From contig CAZFDT010000012.1 in the NCBI GenBank assembly GCA_964518335.1, positions 1-64,000 of the forward strand: a stretch of DNA of 64,000 bases, in the 5' to 3' direction. The first letter of the stretch is position 1; each line of letters starts with the position of its first letter. A model generated the notes under the pieces. It worked only from the letters and a program-made list of their open reading frames with translations. It was not told where the DNA came from and did not search any database. The translations under genes were made by a program, and so were the position numbers. This document shows positions 16,692 through 25,349 of the stretch, in pieces. Source of the stretch: CAZFDT01 sp964518335. Its GTDB lineage: Bacteria > Planctomycetota > Phycisphaerae > Phycisphaerales > Phycisphaeraceae.

Positions 16692-17524
16692 TCCGCAATC
16701 TCTACTGGAATCTTCGCCATCGGATTCATCGGCGGCTGCACCCGACCGATACGGTGCTGTCGCCGCACCATTGGGCAGACGCGATCGAACGGCACCTGGA
16801 GGGGATTGCCGATCGACTCGTGCTGGTGGACGGCGGCGCCCACGACGGTGTTTGGGCTCGAACGTTCGTGCAACGGTTTGGCGGGAGTACTTCCGGGAAT
16901 ACTTCCGGGGACATTTCCGGGGACATTTCCGGGGCGGGGCGGAGGGTGGAAGTGCACGCGTTCGAGCCCAACACCGATCTGTGGCCCACGCTGGAGCGCA
17001 CGCTCAGCGGCGTACCGGGCACGCGCAACGCCATGGCGCTGGCGGCGACATCGGGCGAAAGCCAGATGCACATCAACGCCTCGCCGATGACCAGCTCGAT
17101 GCTGCCGCGCGGCTCGTTTGCCGTGCGCTATTTCGACGAGGTGACGCGGCCGGTGACGACGCGGCCGGTGTGGACAGTGAGCCTCGACGACTGGGCCGCC
17201 CAGTCCGGCATCGATCGCATCGACGTGCTCAAGCTCGACTTGCAGGGGTTCGAGGTCGAGGCGCTCAAGGGCGCCGCCGCGCTGCTGCGCCGGGGCATTC
17301 GCTGCATTTACACCGAGGTGAGCTTCGTGCCGCTGTACGAAGGCTCGTGCCTGTTCGGCGATGTCGATGCCCTGCTGCGCCAGCACGGCTACCGGCTGTA
17401 CAACCTCTATCACCTTGCCACCAAGCGCCGCGACGGCCAACTCAACGGCGCCGACGCCCTCTACATCCGCGACGCCGCCTCCGCCTCCCCGCAGCTTCGT
17501 CTGTGCACAGGAGATGCCGCATGA
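16688..17524 (+). CDS. FkbM family methyltransferase with in-frame DNA-repeat insertion, 278 aa
   Basis: The SAM-binding motif LVLVDGGAHDGVWARTFVQRF (about residues 44-64) is separated from the next strand (VEVHAFEPNTDLWPTLE) by STSGNTSGDISGDISGAG. That segment is encoded by four tandem 12-bp units at 16883-16934. The conserved block IDVLKLDLQGFEVEALKGA follows. The family normally has a short loop at the insertion, so the repeat probably lengthens a surface loop without breaking the fold. The gene overlaps both neighbours by ATGA and has AGGAG 8 nt upstream. Confidence 0.87.
   Translation: MIRNLYWNLRHRIHRRLHPTDTVLSPHHWADAIERHLEGIADRLVLVDGGAHDGVWARTFVQRFGGSTSGNTSGDISGDISGAGRRVEVHAFEPNTDLWPTLERTLSGVPGTRNAMALAATSGESQMHINASPMTSSMLPRGSFAVRYFDEVTRPVTTRPVWTVSLDDWAAQSGIDRIDVLKLDLQGFEVEALKGAAALLRRGIRCIYTEVSFVPLYEGSCLFGDVDALLRQHGYRLYNLYHLATKRRDGQLNGADALYIRDAASASPQLRLCTGDAA
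16883..16934. repeat. 12-bp tandem repeat with TTCCGGGG core, four units
   Basis: Units GGGAGTACTTCC, GGGAATACTTCC and two copies of GGGGACATTTCC are followed by GGGG. The array is in frame inside an FkbM methyltransferase gene and encodes SGN/SGD repeats. Confidence 0.75.
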
Positions 17525-18333
17525 ACAGCCTCCCCTTCCGTCTCGATCCGCCCGCGCGCTTCTACTCGCAGCACGGCGAGGACATCGTCGCCTGGAAGGT
17601 GCTGGCCGACTCGCCCGGCCCGCGCTACTTCGTCGAGGTGGGCATGATCGACGGCATGCGATTCAGCAACACGCTGGGCTTCGAGGAGCGCGGCTGGCGC
17701 GGGCTGTGCATCGAGGCCCACCCCAAGTACGTGCCGCTGGTGCGCCTGAATCGCCCCGGCAGCACGGTGATCCACGCGGCGGCGTCGGACACGGCCGGCA
17801 TCATGCCCTTCCACGCCGACCCGCGCGGCGATCTGTCGAGCCTGCAGCCGCGCGATGAGACGCAGATGAAGGAGCGTTTCGGCAAGTGGTTCGAGGGCTA
17901 CGAGGTGGTCGATGTGCCGGTGCGCACGCTCGACGGGATGCTCGAAGAGGCCGGGGCGCCCGGCGGGATCGAGCTGATCTCGATCGATGTCGAGGGCGGC
18001 GAACTGGGCGTGCTGGGCGGACTGGATCTGGACCGGTGGCGGCCGCGCATGCTTCTCATCGAGGCCGACGACGACGACGCAAGACGGGCGCTGGACGACC
18101 ACCTGCTGCCTCGCGGTTACACGCGCGCCCGATCGGTGGGCATCAACGTCTTCTACACGCGCACGCGCTTCGACGCCTGGCGCGTGCGACTGGCACGCAT
18201 CGATCAGCGCGTGTTCCACACCGCCCACCCCATCGACACGCGCATCGACAACCAGGTCGTCATTCCCTGCACCTTCGAGACCCGCTCGCAATACGCCAAG
18301 CGACTCATCAGCACACTCGCCCACGCGGCATGA
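17521..18333 (+). CDS. FkbM family methyltransferase, 270 aa
   Basis: The start ARFYSQHGEDIVAWKVL and the following YFVEVGMIDGMRFSNTLGFEERGWRGLCIEAHP are typical of the FkbM subgroup that begins with a SQxGED motif. IELISIDVEGGELGVLGGLDL is the conserved acidic block near residue 155. The C-terminal extension of about 60 residues (FDAWRVRLARIDQ onward) is not recognised. It overlaps the preceding gene by ATGA. It is the third FkbM-type gene of the cluster, so several sugar hydroxyls may be methylated. Confidence 0.87.
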   Translation: MNSLPFRLDPPARFYSQHGEDIVAWKVLADSPGPRYFVEVGMIDGMRFSNTLGFEERGWRGLCIEAHPKYVPLVRLNRPGSTVIHAAASDTAGIMPFHADPRGDLSSLQPRDETQMKERFGKWFEGYEVVDVPVRTLDGMLEEAGAPGGIELISIDVEGGELGVLGGLDLDRWRPRMLLIEADDDDARRALDDHLLPRGYTRARSVGINVFYTRTRFDAWRVRLARIDQRVFHTAHPIDTRIDNQVVIPCTFETRSQYAKRLISTLAHAA

Positions 18334-18346
18334 CCCTCGGAAGTCG

Positions 18347-19198
18347 ATGCACACACCCATCACCGCCATCGTGATCTTCCGCAACGAGAAGCGGCATCTG
18401 CGCCGCTGCCTGGGCGCACTGCGCTGGTGCGACGAGATCATCGCGGTGGACATGGACTCGAGCGACGGGTCGCTGGACGTTGCGCGCGAGCTGGCGGACC
18501 GGGTGTACCACGTCGATGCGTTCCCGATCGCCGAGCCGACGCGCGTGGCGGCGGCGAAGCTGGCGACGCACGACTGGGTCCTGCTGGTCGATCCCGACGA
18601 GGAGATCCCCCGCAAGCTCGCCCAGGACATCTGCAACGGCCTGCGCCAACGTCCCGACGCGGGGGCCTTCCGCCTACCCATGTGGTTCTACTTCAAGGGC
18701 AAACGACTCACCGGCACGGTCTGGGGCACGCTCACCTACAAGCGCCGTCTCATCCATCGCCAACGCTGCACCCTCCTGCCGCTGTGCAACCGCCTCAACG
18801 AGCTGATCGACGGCTACGACGACGTGACGATCGAACACGATGGCGACAACCACATGCGGCACTACTGGTCGGATTCGTACCGCGACCTGCTGCACAAGCA
18901 CCTGTGCCGCTACAGCCACCTCGAAGCCGCGGCCATGGTCGCCCGGGGCGAACGGTTCACCCTCCGCAAGGGCGTGGTTCACCCGCTGGTCGATCTCTAC
19001 AAGTGCCTGCGCCACTTCGACGGCTGGCGCCTGGGCCCGCGCGGTTGGCTGCTCAGCGCCATCAACTTCGGATACGTCACCGCCAGCCACTGGCTCATGC
19101 TCTGGTATCAGCGATTCCTGAAAAAGCTGGCGAAAGACACTACCGTCTTGCCCGAGCTTCGACCCGACACCGCCCTGCTACGGCGACTGGCCGCGTGA
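18347..19198 (+). CDS. GT2 family glycosyltransferase (WaaE/KdtX-like), 283 aa
   Basis: The start ITAIVIFRNEKRHLRRCLGALRWCDEIIAVDMDSSDGS, then DWVLLVDPDEEIPRKLA, matches the WaaE-like branch of GT2, where DxDE binds the metal and sugar nucleotide. A C-terminal amphipathic or membrane-facing segment (GWLLSAINFGYVTASHWLMLWYQRFLKK) probably contacts the membrane where the lipid-linked acceptor resides. The start ATG at 18347 lies 13 nt after the previous stop. WaaE-like enzymes add glucose in lipopolysaccharide cores, but the sugar here is unknown. Confidence 0.87.
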   Translation: MHTPITAIVIFRNEKRHLRRCLGALRWCDEIIAVDMDSSDGSLDVARELADRVYHVDAFPIAEPTRVAAAKLATHDWVLLVDPDEEIPRKLAQDICNGLRQRPDAGAFRLPMWFYFKGKRLTGTVWGTLTYKRRLIHRQRCTLLPLCNRLNELIDGYDDVTIEHDGDNHMRHYWSDSYRDLLHKHLCRYSHLEAAAMVARGERFTLRKGVVHPLVDLYKCLRHFDGWRLGPRGWLLSAINFGYVTASHWLMLWYQRFLKKLAKDTTVLPELRPDTALLRRLAA

Positions 19199-19298
19199 TT
19201 CTCGGACTGTTATCGAATGACTTGCGGGGCTGTGAAACTTTGCCGGTTGTGACGGCTGGGTGGTTAAGTCGGCCTGGGCGGTCGCCGATTCTCCCCAC

Positions 19299-20243
19299 AT
19301 GGACACGCTTCGCACACACGCACGCCGGCCTCGGATCACCGTCATCACGCCCGCGTTCAATCAGGGCACGTTCATCGAGCGCACTGTCGTCAGCGTGCTC
19401 GATCAGGGTTACGCCCATCTCGAGTACCTTGTCGTCGATGCCGGGTCGCTCGACGACACGAGCTTTGTGCTGCGGCAGTACGAGCGATCGCTGACGTGGT
19501 GGGAGTCGAAGCAGTACGGTCGCGTCGCGTTGGCGATCAACGAGGCGCTGGCGCGGGCGACGGGCGAGATTGTCACGATCCTTCCGGCGGGCGACGTGCT
19601 GATGCCCTTTGCACTGGAGGAGGTCGCACGGCGTTTCACCGGCCACGGCGACGCGCCGCAGTGGGTCATCGGCGGGCGCGAGACGATCAACGAGCAGGAC
19701 GAGCCGCTGGGCGTGTTGACGACGCCGACGCACCTTGACCTGGCGCGGATGCTGATGCACGACGTGGAGGTGCTGCCGCTGGCGGGCATGTTCTTTGCGC
19801 GCAGCGCGCTGACCGCGAACGGGCATCTGGACGAGGCGCTGGATCAGACGTATGGCTTTGAGCTGCAATGCCGGCTGGTGGCGTCGGGACTGACGCCGCG
19901 GCGGCTGGCGGCGACGGTGGCGGGCGTGCGCGAGATGGATGAGCCCGCCGAGCCCGAGGTGCTGCTGATGCGCGGGCTGGAGATGGTCGGCGTGGCCGAG
20001 CGGTACGCCGGTCATCTGCACGTGTCGGATCGCTACGAGCTATGGCGCAACTGCGATCAGCGGCGGCGCATCCACGCGATGGCGGCCGCGGAACTGGATC
20101 ACCAGCACGCCCGCGCGCTGCTGTGGCGTCACGTGGCGCGTCGGCCGTGGTGGCTCACCGACGAAACGCTGCGACACATGCTCGTCCACGGCGCCGAGCA
20201 CGCCGTGGCGCCCGACGACCGCATCACGCGCCGCGCTGCGTGA
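19299..20243 (+). CDS. GT2-like glycosyltransferase with altered motifs, 314 aa
   Basis: The N-terminus ITVITPAFNQGTFIERTVVSVLDQGYAHLEYLVVDAGSLDDTSFVL and WWESKQYGRVALAINEALARATGEIVTILPAGDVLMP follow the GT2 pattern of the TxTYN/DGGSTD/SDxx group. Two positions differ: VVDAGSLDDT replaces the usual DGGSTDGT, and the DXD region reads LPAGDV instead of LNSDD. The enzyme may therefore be specialised or weakly active. About 100 nt separate it from the preceding gene, so it may have its own promoter. It is the last gene of the glycan cluster and meets mgtE tail to tail. Confidence 0.82.
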   Translation: MDTLRTHARRPRITVITPAFNQGTFIERTVVSVLDQGYAHLEYLVVDAGSLDDTSFVLRQYERSLTWWESKQYGRVALAINEALARATGEIVTILPAGDVLMPFALEEVARRFTGHGDAPQWVIGGRETINEQDEPLGVLTTPTHLDLARMLMHDVEVLPLAGMFFARSALTANGHLDEALDQTYGFELQCRLVASGLTPRRLAATVAGVREMDEPAEPEVLLMRGLEMVGVAERYAGHLHVSDRYELWRNCDQRRRIHAMAAAELDHQHARALLWRHVARRPWWLTDETLRHMLVHGAEHAVAPDDRITRRAA

Positions 20244-20244
20244 A

Positions 20245-21627
20245 TCACATCTGCGATTTCGACAGGAAAACCGCAGCAAAACTGAGGGTCAGGAAGAACG
20301 CGCCCGCGTCGGTGAGTGTGGTGAGGATCGGGCTTGACAGCATCGCCGGGTCGATGCCCAGGCGCTTGAGCAGCAGCGGCAGCCCCCCGCCGAGGCAGAC
20401 CGCCAACACGCAGTTGAGGGCGTAGGCCCCCGCGACCAGGCACCCCAGCGCCAGCTTGTCGGCGTCGCGCCACCACACGGCCAACAGCAGCACGGCGCCG
20501 ATCAGCACGCCGTTGATCAGACCCACCAGCAGCTCCTTGCGCACGACGCGCCACACGTCGCGCGGCATGACCAGACCCAGTGCCAGCTCGCGGATGCTCA
20601 CCGCCACCGCCTGATTGCCCGCCGCGCCGCTGAGATTGGCCACCAGCGGCAGGAAGATCGCCAGCATCGTCAGCTCGGCGATCACCGACTCGAACATGGC
20701 GATGATGCTCACCGCGATGCCCGAGAGGATGAGGCTGGGCACGAGGAACGCCAGTCGTCGCGTCCAGCGCGAGTGGAGCGACATGGAGCGCAGCTCCTCG
20801 CCGCCGATGATGCCGAAGGACTTGAGGAAGTCGTCGCTGCCGCGTTCGCGCAGGGCCTCCTGCACCGCCGAGCGGCGCACGACGCCGCACAGGACGCCTG
20901 CGTCATCGATCACGGGGACCGACGGAAAATCCACGCGATCGAACAGGTCTTCCAGCTCGTCGAGGGTGGCGGCCACGCTCATGCTCACCGCATCGGCCAT
21001 CTTCAGGTCGGCGAGCTTTCGCCCCGGCGCCGCCAGCAGCAGCGAACGCAACTGCACCACGCCCACGAGCTTTTCCGTGCGATCGGTGATGTAGAGGTAG
21101 CGCAGCTCGTGGTCGCCGTACTCCTCGCTGTGCGTGCGCAGATCGACAATGACGCTGTCGATGGTGGTGTCGCTGGGGTAGTGCAGGTACTCGGTGATCA
21201 TCAGGCCGCCGGCGGTGTCCTCGGGGTAAGCCAGACGCTGGCGCACGTCGCTGGCTTCGTCCGGGTCCATCTCGCGCAGGATGGCCTGCTTGTCCGCCTC
21301 GGGCAGCTCGGCGAGCAGGTCGGTCTGCTCGTCGGAGTCCATCTCATCGACGATCGCCGCCGCCGCCTCGGGCGTCAGGTCCTCGAGCATGTCCGCCGCG
21401 TGCTCGTCGGCGAAGTGCTCCATCAGGTCGGCGGCGAACTGCGGCCGCACCTGCGACATCATCGACCACAGCGCGGTCTGCTCGCCCTCGCTGAGCTGGT
21501 TGATCGTGTAGGCCGTGTCCTCCGGCGGGAGCAACTGCACGAACATCGCCAGATGCTCGGCGTTGCCCGAAGCGATGATCTCGCTCAGCAGGGCCCAAGG
21601 CTCGGTGGCGACAGGTGCATCGGCCAT
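20245..21627 (-). CDS. mgtE: Magnesium transporter MgtE, 460 aa
   Basis: It shows the full MgtE layout: an N-terminal superhelical domain (MFVQLLPPEDTAYTINQLSEGEQTALW to LAYPEDTAGGLM, about residues 28-145), two CBS domains (about 145-275), a connecting helix and a membrane domain of five helices. The pore region contains PLVANLSGAAGNQAVAVSIRELALG. MgtE is a dimeric Mg2+ channel closed by Mg2+ bound between N and CBS domains. A TATCTT box ends 6 nt before the ATG and no Shine-Dalgarno is seen. Too little sequence precedes it for a Mg riboswitch. Confidence 0.95.
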   Translation of the reverse strand: MADAPVATEPWALLSEIIASGNAEHLAMFVQLLPPEDTAYTINQLSEGEQTALWSMMSQVRPQFAADLMEHFADEHAADMLEDLTPEAAAAIVDEMDSDEQTDLLAELPEADKQAILREMDPDEASDVRQRLAYPEDTAGGLMITEYLHYPSDTTIDSVIVDLRTHSEEYGDHELRYLYITDRTEKLVGVVQLRSLLLAAPGRKLADLKMADAVSMSVAATLDELEDLFDRVDFPSVPVIDDAGVLCGVVRRSAVQEALRERGSDDFLKSFGIIGGEELRSMSLHSRWTRRLAFLVPSLILSGIAVSIIAMFESVIAELTMLAIFLPLVANLSGAAGNQAVAVSIRELALGLVMPRDVWRVVRKELLVGLINGVLIGAVLLLAVWWRDADKLALGCLVAGAYALNCVLAVCLGGGLPLLLKRLGIDPAMLSSPILTTLTDAGAFFLTLSFAAVFLSKSQM

Positions 21628-21633
21628 GGCGGC

Positions 21634-21639
21634 AAGATA
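21634..21639 (-). promoter_or_regulatory. -10-like box close to the mgtE start
   Basis: TATCTT on the minus strand is separated from the mgtE ATG by only GCCGCC. This suggests a leaderless transcript. I could not place a -35 box. Confidence 0.35.
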
Positions 21640-21685
21640 CCATGCGGGTCAGCGATGATGGCGCAGCCAACGCAACGAGCATTGC

Positions 21686-22225
21686 ATGCCCATGACTCCG
21701 TGGCATCTCGGGCCGGGCCTGGCGTTCAAAGCCGTCGCCGGACCTCGCATGAGCCTGATGACGTTCGCCATCGCCCAGCCGGTGATGGACGTTGAGGTGA
21801 TCTACCGCATTCTCAACCAGCTCCCCCGGCCGCACGGCGTGTCGCACACCGTCATCGGAGCGATCGTGGTGGCGGGCGTCACCGTGGGAGTCACCGTACC
21901 CACGGTTTGGCTTGTCAGCGGCAAGACGCTGGCGTGGCTCACGTGGCGGGCCGCGTGGTGCGGCGCACTGCTGGGAACGCTCAGCCACGTCGTGCTGGAT
22001 TCCATCATGCATAGTGACGTGCAACCGTTCTGGCCGGTGTCGCAGGCCAGCCCGCTCCATCGCGTGATAGGGTTGACGGCCCTGCACGAGTTATGCTTCT
22101 GGTCAGGCGCCTGCGGTGCCGTCGCATGGGGCGTGGTCGTGGGCTCGCGTCGCTGGCTCTCTCGCCATACCGGAGATGGCCTTGGCCGTGATCCGAATCC
22201 AGACGCTGATCGCCGCGCCGATTGA
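21686..22225 (+). CDS. Integral membrane protein, metal-dependent-hydrolase-like, 179 aa
   Basis: The protein begins MPMTPWHLGPGLAFKAVAG and later has PHGVSHTVIGAIVV and GTLSHVVLDSIMHSDVQPFWP. Conserved His and Asp residues at membrane borders recall the YdjM/DUF4184 group of membrane-bound putative metal-dependent hydrolases. About four hydrophobic segments are present (residues around 20-35, 55-75, 85-112, 130-155). Substrate and activity are unknown. It is divergent from mgtE with a 58-nt gap and overlaps the next gene. Confidence 0.65.
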   Translation: MPMTPWHLGPGLAFKAVAGPRMSLMTFAIAQPVMDVEVIYRILNQLPRPHGVSHTVIGAIVVAGVTVGVTVPTVWLVSGKTLAWLTWRAAWCGALLGTLSHVVLDSIMHSDVQPFWPVSQASPLHRVIGLTALHELCFWSGACGAVAWGVVVGSRRWLSRHTGDGLGRDPNPDADRRAD

Positions 22226-22637
22226 GCGGTGCTTCGACCTGGCGCGCGACATCGACTTCCACACGCGAACGCTGGCACACACCGGCGAGCGGGCGGTGGC
22301 GGGGCGCACCAGCGGCCTCATCGGCGCGGGCGAGTCCGTCACGTGGGAGGCTCGCCACCTGGGCGTTCGTCAGCGACTGACCGTCGTCATCACGGAGTTC
22401 GAGCGGCCGCACTATTCCCGCGACGTGATGACGCAGGGCGCCTTCCGCACTTTCGCCCACGACCATCGCTTCCTGCCGCATGAGAGTGGCACACTGATGA
22501 TTGACGATGTGACGTTCACGTCACCATTGGGATGGCTTGGCCGATGCGTGGACCGCCTGTTCCTGGCCGGCTACCTGCGCCGCCTGCTTGAAGCACGTTG
22601 CCAGGCGCTCATGGCCGAAGCGGAGGCGCGTGGGTGA
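22176..22637 (+). CDS. SRPBCC (START-like) domain protein, 153 aa
   Basis: The start VIRIQTLIAAPIERCFDLARDIDFHTRT and the closing CVDRLFLAGYLRRLLEARCQALMAEAE are typical of the SRPBCC polyketide-cyclase-like fold, a helix-grip pocket for hydrophobic ligands. Length is normal. The start is uncertain: ATG 22176 directly abuts GGAG, whereas TTG 22182 has GGAG 6 nt upstream; both overlap the preceding gene by 44-50 nt. The ligand is unknown. It is co-directional with the membrane protein and converges on surE. Confidence 0.8.
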   Translation: MALAVIRIQTLIAAPIERCFDLARDIDFHTRTLAHTGERAVAGRTSGLIGAGESVTWEARHLGVRQRLTVVITEFERPHYSRDVMTQGAFRTFAHDHRFLPHESGTLMIDDVTFTSPLGWLGRCVDRLFLAGYLRRLLEARCQALMAEAEARG

Positions 22638-22640
22638 GCG

Positions 22641-23426
22641 TCAGTGGCTGCCATCGAGATGCGAGCGCCAGGTGTCGAGGCGTTCGTGCTCGGTCAGGTC
22701 GAAGTGCAGCGGGGTGATGGTGATCCAGCGGTTGAACACGGCATCCACGTCCGAGTCGGGCGGGGTGTGGCGGAACCGTATGCCGGCCAGGGCCTCGTAC
22801 TGGCGGTCGCCGGCGGGGTTTTCGCTCTCTTCGTAGCGGTCGAAGAGCGGGCTGGTGGAGATGGGCACGACGCGGACGCCGCGCGGCTGGACACCGTCGT
22901 CGAGGATGGGGATGTTGACGTTGAGCACGCTGTGGGGGCGCAGCGGGCCGGCGACGATGCGCTCGATCGCGGCGCGGGCGTGCGTCGCTGCGGCGAGCCA
23001 GTCCGTCTTGGCGGGGTCGCCGATGTGCAGGCTCACTGCAACGGCGGGCACGCCCAGGAACCCGGCCTCCATCGCCGCCGCCACGGTCCCGGAGTAGATC
23101 ACGTTGATCCCGATGTTCGCACCCGCGTTGATCCCGCTGATCACCAGGTCGATCGGCTGGGGCACGAGGTTGGAAAACGCCAGCTTCACGCAGTCGGCGG
23201 GGCTGCCTTCGACGGCGACGCCCGGGAACTCGGCCCGCGCGATCGCACTGGGGACCAGGACCGGCCGCGTGCAGATCGGCCGGTGAAACGTCACGCTGTG
23301 ACTCATCGCCGACTGCACCGATGCGGGCGCGATGACGACGATCTCGCCCAGGTGGGCTACTGCAGCGTACAACGCCGCCAGACCTGGGGCGGTGATGCCG
23401 TCGTCGTTGGTCAGGAGAATGCGCAT
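22641..23426 (-). CDS. surE: 5'/3'-nucleotidase SurE, 261 aa
   Basis: The N-terminus MRILLTNDDGITAPGLAAL carries the metal-binding DD. The Ser/Asn ligands are in HSVTFHRP and VISGINAGANIGINVIYSGTV, and the block GVPAVAVSL follows, all diagnostic of SurE. SurE hydrolyses nucleoside monophosphates and related phosphoesters in stationary phase. Length is usual. The gene lies downstream of the ribosomal cluster on the same strand but beyond its terminator, so it should have its own promoter. A GCTCACTGCAAC motif lies antisense at 23032. Confidence 0.95.
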   Translation of the reverse strand: MRILLTNDDGITAPGLAALYAAVAHLGEIVVIAPASVQSAMSHSVTFHRPICTRPVLVPSAIARAEFPGVAVEGSPADCVKLAFSNLVPQPIDLVISGINAGANIGINVIYSGTVAAAMEAGFLGVPAVAVSLHIGDPAKTDWLAAATHARAAIERIVAGPLRPHSVLNVNIPILDDGVQPRGVRVVPISTSPLFDRYEESENPAGDRQYEALAGIRFRHTPPDSDVDAVFNRWITITPLHFDLTEHERLDTWRSHLDGSH

Positions 23427-23529
23427 GGTGAGGTTGTCGCCGACTCACGCCGCGCCGACCAGGCGCTTCGCTCCCCAAGCGGACTGAGCGTCGGCACGGT
23501 CAGCGGCGGGCTTTGGAGGATGATGAATG

Positions 23530-23563
23530 AAAACGCCCGGGACGGCAAACCGTTCCGGGCGTT
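23530..23563 (-). terminator. Terminator of the ribosomal cluster
   Basis: A 14-bp stem (AACGCCCGGGACGG paired with CCGTTCCGGGCGTT, one G-U pair) closes a 4-nt CAAA loop. On the minus strand it ends in TTTTC, 64 nt after the rplQ stop. It is the strongest hairpin in the window and could act in both directions. Confidence 0.85.
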
Positions 23564-23582
23564 GTGGGTGTTTTAGTCGTCA

Positions 23583-23616
23583 CCCGGACCTTCGCCAAGC
23601 GTCAAGTCCGGCGTGG
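23583..23616. repeat. Palindromic element D, copy 1
   Basis: CCGGACCTTCGCC...AAGTCCGGCGTGG forms a hairpin. A second copy with the same flanks lies at 52046-52083. Both lie just 3' of a minus-strand gene. Confidence 0.5.
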
Positions 23617-23627
23617 AGGCGCGACAT

Positions 23628-24188
23628 TCACTCGGCGGCAGCGGGCGCTTGGGTCTTGGCCCCGGAAGTTGCGCCCTTGCGGACCTTGGCGGCGAAGTCC
23701 ATGCGTTTGTTGGCTTTTTCGCGGCGGCGGGAGTGGCTGCCCTTAACCTGGGGGCCTTCCTCGTTGCCGACGAGTTGGAGGACGCACAGGTCGCCGCCGT
23801 CGCCGATGCGGTGAGTGCCGAGCTTGACGATGCGGGTGTAGCCGCCTTTGCGGTCGGCGTACTTGGGCGCGATCGACTCGAAGAGGTGCTTGACGAGTTT
23901 GGGGCCGCTCTTGAGTTCGCCGTACTTGTTGCGATTGACGTCGGGATCGTCGGCGCCCTTGATGAGGATGGGGTCGCCCAGTTGGGAGAGGACGCGGCGT
24001 CGTGAGGCCAGGTCGCCCTTCTTGGCGTGGGTGATGAGGCGCTCGACCATGGGCTGAAGGCTCTTGGCGCGTGGGAGGGTGGTGGTGATCTGGCCGTGGG
24101 TGAGCAGCGCGATGGCCATGTTGCGGCGCATGGCGGTGCGATGCTCTGTGTCGCGGCCGAGTTTGTATCCGGCGATGCGGTGTCGCAT
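23628..24188 (-). CDS. rplQ: 50S ribosomal protein L17, 186 aa
   Basis: The start MRHRIAGYKLGRDTEHRTAMRRNMAIALLTHGQITTTLPRAKSL is the universal L17 signature. L17 binds 23S rRNA near the tunnel exit. A C-terminal extension of about 65 residues, rich in Lys, Arg and Ala (KANKRMDFAAKV..., ending APAAAE), makes it longer than the usual 120-130 residues. It is the last gene of the cluster, after rpoA. Confidence 0.97.
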   Translation of the reverse strand: MRHRIAGYKLGRDTEHRTAMRRNMAIALLTHGQITTTLPRAKSLQPMVERLITHAKKGDLASRRRVLSQLGDPILIKGADDPDVNRNKYGELKSGPKLVKHLFESIAPKYADRKGGYTRIVKLGTHRIGDGGDLCVLQLVGNEEGPQVKGSHSRRREKANKRMDFAAKVRKGATSGAKTQAPAAAE

Positions 24189-24208
24189 GGGTTATCTCCA
24201 ACCGAAGC

Positions 24209-24233
24209 AGCCCCCGGTGGAGCCGGGAGCTAA
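24209..24233. repeat. Spacer palindrome, family C, rpoA-rplQ
   Basis: CAGCCCCCGGTGGAGCCGGG forms a short hairpin and is followed by AGCTAAGGGGGC. It resembles the spacer element at 36030-36057. Confidence 0.4.
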
Positions 24234-24240
24234 GGGGGCG

Positions 24241-25242
24241 TCAGGACGTTTGCGTGACTTCCTCGGGCAGATCCATGCCCAGGGACAGGCCGATGTCGGT
24301 CAGCTTGCGCTTGACCTCGCGGAGCGACGTTTTGCCGAACGAACGCAGCTTGAGCAGGTCCGAATCGGTGCGGGTGACGAGGTCGGCCACGGTGGTGACC
24401 TTGGCGGCCTCGAGGCAGTTGCTGGCGCGAACCGACAGGTCCAGCTCGCTCATGGGCATCTGCAGCTTGCGGATCAGCTCCTCGTCGATGCGGGCGGCGG
24501 CGGCGGCCGACTCGCTGGCGGTAGCGTTGCCCAGATCGAAATACTGCACGAACGGGTTGAGGTGCTTGCGCAGAATCTTGGCGGCCTCGACCAGCGCCAT
24601 CTCCGGCGTCAGCGTGCCGTTGGTCCAGATCTCCAGCGTCAGCTTGTCGTAGTTGGTGCGCTGGCCCACGCGCGTGTCCTCGACCTTGTAACGCACACGC
24701 GTCACCGGCGAGAAGATCGCGTCCACCGGGATCAGGCCCACTTCCTGGTCCTGCCCGTTCTGGTACTGCTCGCTCGCCGGGACGTATCCGCGGCCCTTCT
24801 TGACCACGAATTCCATGTCGAAATCGACCGGCTTGGTCAGCGTCGCCAGCACCATGTCCTTGTTGTGGATGGTGATGGAGGTGTCGGCCTCGATCAGGTC
24901 GGCGGTGACTTCGCCGGGACCCTCGGCCTGCAGCCGCATCGTGCGCTGCTCTTCGCCCTCCATCGACACGACCAGGCTCTTGACGCCGAGGATGATGTCG
25001 GTGACATCTTCCATCACGCCGTCGAGACTGGTGAACTCGTGCTGGGCGCCCTTGATCTTGATGGCGGTGACGGCCGCGCCTTCGAGGCTCGACAGCAGGA
25101 TGCGCCGCAGGCTGTTGCCCACGGTGGTGCCGAAGCCGCGCTCGAACGGCTCGACGGTGAACTTGCCGTACGTGCCGGTGTTGAGCTCGTGGTCCGAGAC
25201 GACTCGGCTGGGCAGTTCCAATCCGCGCCAACGGATTCTCAT
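24241..25242 (-). CDS. rpoA: RNA polymerase alpha subunit, 333 aa
   Basis: The N-terminal dimerisation domain includes EPFERGFGTTVGNSLRRILLSSLEGAAVTAIKI (about residues 29-61). The C-terminal domain includes MSELDLSVRASNCLEAAKVTTVADLVTRTDSDLLKLRSFGKTSLREVKRKL, the part that contacts UP elements and activators. Length is normal. The spacer from rpsK carries a large inverted repeat (25350-25405). rpsD, often between rpsK and rpoA, is absent. Confidence 0.98.
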   Translation of the reverse strand: MRIRWRGLELPSRVVSDHELNTGTYGKFTVEPFERGFGTTVGNSLRRILLSSLEGAAVTAIKIKGAQHEFTSLDGVMEDVTDIILGVKSLVVSMEGEEQRTMRLQAEGPGEVTADLIEADTSITIHNKDMVLATLTKPVDFDMEFVVKKGRGYVPASEQYQNGQDQEVGLIPVDAIFSPVTRVRYKVEDTRVGQRTNYDKLTLEIWTNGTLTPEMALVEAAKILRKHLNPFVQYFDLGNATASESAAAAARIDEELIRKLQMPMSELDLSVRASNCLEAAKVTTVADLVTRTDSDLLKLRSFGKTSLREVKRKLTDIGLSLGMDLPEEVTQTS

Positions 25243-25349
25243 GGTGGTGCTCCGATTCTTCAGCAGTGCCTTGGTGGTTATCCCGTCGTCTTATCGCCGC
25301 GAATCACGCTGCTGAACCGTGGTGCGACTTCTGTGACGACGGGGAATGC

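Noticed and set aside
21628..21685. Magnesium riboswitch before mgtE
   Set aside because: Only 58 nt separate the divergent genes and a -10-like box lies next to the start; there is no room for the aptamer.
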